DNA of 64,000 nucleotides from Candidatus Parabacteroides intestinigallinarum (GTDB taxonomy: Bacteria > Bacteroidota > Bacteroidia > Bacteroidales > Tannerellaceae), in assembly GCA_019114945.1 (NCBI GenBank), contig DXEN01000072.1:1-64000 (forward strand), given 5' to 3'. The notes below the pieces were generated by a model that did no database searches, was not told the origin of the DNA, and saw only the letters and a program-made list of their open reading frames with translations. Below are positions 61,261 to 64,000 of the stretch, piece after piece; the first letter of the stretch is position 1, and every line of letters starts with the position of its first letter. The translations under genes were made by a program, and so were the position numbers.

Positions 61261-62643
61261 ATGACAGAAAGACTTCATCAAAAACTGAGCGACTCGAAAG
61301 TCGCACGTTGGAGCGTATTGGCCCTCGCCGCGTTCACGATGCTTTGCGGATACATCCTCACGGATGTGATGGCTCCGCTCAAACCCATGCTGGAGGAGCG
61401 ACTCTTTTGGAATAGTACGGAATATGGTTTCTTCACGAGCGCCTATGGGTGGTTCAACGTATTCCTTTTCATGCTGATTATCGGCGGAATCATCTTGGAC
61501 AAGATGGGCGTACGCTTCACGGGCGTAAGCTCTTGCCTGTTGATGATTATCGGATGTACCATTAAGTATTACGCGATCTCGTCCGACTCGATGGACGGCG
61601 AGCTTTTCGGCTGGAAAACGCAAGTGATGGTAGCGGCCATCGGATATGCGATCTTCGGCGTAGGTGTCGAGACCGCGGGTATCACGGTATCGAAAATCAT
61701 CGTCCGCTGGTTCAAAGGAAAAGAGATGGCGCTCGCCATGGGGCTGGAGATGGCCACCGCCCGCTTGGGAACGGCCTTGGCTTTGTCCGTGACAGTGCCC
61801 GTAGCCCACTATTTCGATAGCCTATCCGCTCCTATCTTATTCTGCCTCTGCATGCTATGCATCGGATTGATCGCGTTCCTCGTCTTCTGCGTGATGGACC
61901 GTAAGCTGGACGCTTCCGTCGATCCGGAAGAGCGAAAGGAGGAAGAGCAAGAAGAGCCTTTCCGCCTGAAAGACATCCTGCTCATCGTCAAGAGCAAAGG
62001 TTTCTGGCTAATCGCCTTGCTCTGCGTGTTGTTCTATTCGGCCGTATTCCCCTTCCTGAAGTACGCGACCGACCTGATGGTGAATAAATACGATGTAGAT
62101 CCGGGACTCGCGGGAAATATCCCGGCCATCTTGCCTTTCGGCACGATCTTGCTGACGCCGTTCTTCGGAAACCTGTACGACCGCAAAGGAAAAGGCGCCA
62201 CGATCATGATCTACGGGGCGATCATGCTGATTGGCGTACACCTGTTGTTCGCCTTGCCTATCCTGAACCAATGGTGGTTCGCTACCATCGTGATGGTGGT
62301 ATTGGGCATCGCCTTCTCGCTGGTGCCCTCGGCGATGTGGCCCTCCGTGCCTAAAATCATACCGGAGAAGCAGTTAGGAACCGCCTATGCGTTGATTTTC
62401 TGGGTGCAAAATATCGGACTGAGCATGGTTCCCCTATTGATTGGCTGGATCCTAGACACGTATTGCAAGGTGGATAACGGCACCGGCAAACCGGCCTACG
62501 ATTATACGCTCCCGATGACCGTCTTCATGTGCTTCGGCGTCTTGGCGCTGATTATCGCGCTCTTGCTGAAACGGGAAGACCGCGTCAAGGGATATGGCTT
62601 GGAATTGCCCAATATTCAATCAAATACAGAGAACGAGCGATGA
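61261..62643 (+). CDS. MFS transporter
   Basis: 12-TM MFS ORF (track start 61234; MTERLHQKL at 61261 preferred). Confidence 0.9.
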   Translation: MTERLHQKLSDSKVARWSVLALAAFTMLCGYILTDVMAPLKPMLEERLFWNSTEYGFFTSAYGWFNVFLFMLIIGGIILDKMGVRFTGVSSCLLMIIGCTIKYYAISSDSMDGELFGWKTQVMVAAIGYAIFGVGVETAGITVSKIIVRWFKGKEMALAMGLEMATARLGTALALSVTVPVAHYFDSLSAPILFCLCMLCIGLIAFLVFCVMDRKLDASVDPEERKEEEQEEPFRLKDILLIVKSKGFWLIALLCVLFYSAVFPFLKYATDLMVNKYDVDPGLAGNIPAILPFGTILLTPFFGNLYDRKGKGATIMIYGAIMLIGVHLLFALPILNQWWFATIVMVVLGIAFSLVPSAMWPSVPKIIPEKQLGTAYALIFWVQNIGLSMVPLLIGWILDTYCKVDNGTGKPAYDYTLPMTVFMCFGVLALIIALLLKREDRVKGYGLELPNIQSNTENER

Positions 62644-63452
62644 TTTGTTTCCCGAACGCGAAAATCAACTTAGGGCTGAACGTGGTAAGCAAGCGCACGG
62701 ACGGCTACCATAATATCGAGACCATCTTTTATCCGATACCGGTAAAAGACGCGCTGGAGGTCGCGCCCGCCTCCCAACCCCTCTTTACGCAAAGCGGCAT
62801 TCCCATCGACGCACCGGAGGAGAAAAACCTCGTGATACGGGCGTTGAACGCCTTGAAGGCACGCCACGCAATTCCGCCACTCGAGATACACTTGCTGAAA
62901 GCGATCCCTTTCGGGGCGGGATTGGGCGGAGGCTCGTCGGACGCGGCCTTCCTATTGAAGATGGTCAACGAGCTTTGCGGCCTCCGATTATCCTTGGACG
63001 AATTAGAGGCATTAGCGGCGACGATCGGGGCGGATTGCCCCTTCTTCGTCCGCGATACGCCCGTATTCGCCACGGGCACGGGCAACGTGTTCGAGCCCAT
63101 CGAACTATCGCTGAAAGGTTATCACTTATGCTTGGTGAAGCCGGATATAGCGGTATCCACGCCCGAGGCCTACGCGAGGGTGACACCTGCCACGCCGAAA
63201 ATCTCTCTGAAAGAAATCATCAAACGCCCGCTCGCCGAATGGCGCGACGTGATGATAAACGATTTCGAGCGGAGCGTATTCCCCTCGCGTCCGGAGATCG
63301 GGCACATCAAGGAGGCATTGTACGGGGAAGGAGCGATCTACGCCGCCATGTCCGGCTCCGGCTCGTCGGTGTTCGGATTGTTCGACGCACCCACGCGCCT
63401 CAAGGAGAAAGCCCTTTTCCCGGATTGCTTCGTGTGGGAAGGAGCATTATAA
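62640..63452 (+). CDS. ispE: 4-diphosphocytidyl-2-C-methyl-D-erythritol kinase
   Basis: FPNAKINLGLNVVSKRTDGYHNIETIFYPI, IPFGAGLGGGSSDAA; ATGA overlap with the MFS stop. Confidence 0.96.
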   Translation: MICFPNAKINLGLNVVSKRTDGYHNIETIFYPIPVKDALEVAPASQPLFTQSGIPIDAPEEKNLVIRALNALKARHAIPPLEIHLLKAIPFGAGLGGGSSDAAFLLKMVNELCGLRLSLDELEALAATIGADCPFFVRDTPVFATGTGNVFEPIELSLKGYHLCLVKPDIAVSTPEAYARVTPATPKISLKEIIKRPLAEWRDVMINDFERSVFPSRPEIGHIKEALYGEGAIYAAMSGSGSSVFGLFDAPTRLKEKALFPDCFVWEGAL

Positions 63453-63605
63453 CAACGTGACTCCCACCGCCTGGGAGCAAGACTACCAAAGCTTGGGATT
63501 TATTTGGTAAAACGGGAGCATTAATGATAAGCGGAAATATCCAGATGTTGCGGGCACTTCGGCAGACATTCGCCGCAGGCGAACGCTTTTCATAATGTTT
63601 CCCGA

Positions 63606-63674
63606 TACATTCGGAAAAGATTTCCATTTCTTTCGAAAGAAAGTCAAGTTTCCTCCGAAAGAAAAAATAGTATC
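63606..63674. repeat. 22-bp-period palindromic-core array upstream of ygiQ
   Basis: TTCG/TCCG cores at 63610, 63632, 63654; perfect 16-bp palindrome TTTCTTTCGAAAGAAA at 63627-63642. Confidence 0.8.
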
Positions 63675-63682
63675 TTCGCGCT

Positions 63683-64000
63683 ATGAGAACTTACAAATTA
63701 AACGATTGGTTGCCTACGACCAAGAAAGAGGTCGAGGCGCGTGGGTGGGATTATCTGGACGTCATCCTTTTCTCGGGCGACGCTTACGTGGATCACCCCT
63801 CGTTCGGGGCGGCCGTGGTCGGACGAGTATTAGAAGCGGAAGGCTTGCGGGTCGCCATCGTCCCCCAGCCGGATTGGCGGGGCGATTACCGCGATTTCAA
63901 GAAACTGGGTACGCCCAGGCTCTTCTTCGGGGTCACGGCGGGCGCGATGGATTCGATGGTCAACCATTATACGGCCAACAAACGCTTGCGTAGCGACGAC
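63683..64000 (+). CDS. ygiQ: YgiQ-family radical SAM protein (N-terminal part, truncated by window end)
   Basis: [65 protein letters not shown]; absent from ORF track because no stop is in the window. Confidence 0.9.
   Translation, partial: MRTYKLNDWLPTTKKEVEARGWDYLDVILFSGDAYVDHPSFGAAVVGRVLEAEGLRVAIVPQPDWRGDYRDFKKLGTPRLFFGVTAGAMDSMVNHYTANKRLRSDD

Noticed and set aside
63453-63605. tRNA or small RNA gene between ispE and ygiQ
   Set aside because: Inverted repeats present but no tRNA fold or CCA/anticodon pattern; more likely terminator plus the 22-bp array

Overview
This 64-kb chromosomal window comes from a Bacteroidales bacterium; I infer Parabacteroides or a close relative from gene content. 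I found no rRNA, tRNA, CRISPR array, prophage or IS transposase. Main blocks, left to right: a small fructan module (GH32, MFS permease, fructokinase); a menaquinone operon (HAD-hotdog fusion, menF, menD, menB, menC, menE) followed by two DUF3857-type proteins; housekeeping genes (DUF4301, RelA/SpoT, CCA-adding enzyme, DEAD helicase, MtaB, acyltransferase, GT2, FolB, bactofilin); an Mfa-type fimbrial locus on the minus strand (DUF3575, DUF3868/OmpA, Mfa1-like fimbrillin, two RelE/ParE-like TA pairs, Mfa2-like anchor, two more fimbrial lipoproteins, a decayed small gene pair, and a 2023-aa surface protein); dapA and ligA; a PAPS-synthesis and sulfotransferase cluster; and folC, MFS, ispE and ygiQ (truncated by the window end). 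The least explained signals are repeats. (1) At least seven loci carry short tandem arrays with a strict 22- or 23-bp period and self-complementary cores but unrelated unit sequences; one lies inside the menF reading frame and one is a 9x23-bp array directly upstream of the major fimbrillin. (2) A palindromic TTGACAAT-rich element borders two TA cassettes and a four-helix-bundle gene inserted between cysD and cysN, and it supplies codons to neighbouring ORFs. (3) The fimbrial operon has a candidate promoter with a G9/C9 tract next to its -33 region, a possible phase-variation switch. All calls come from reading the sequence; no database search was run.
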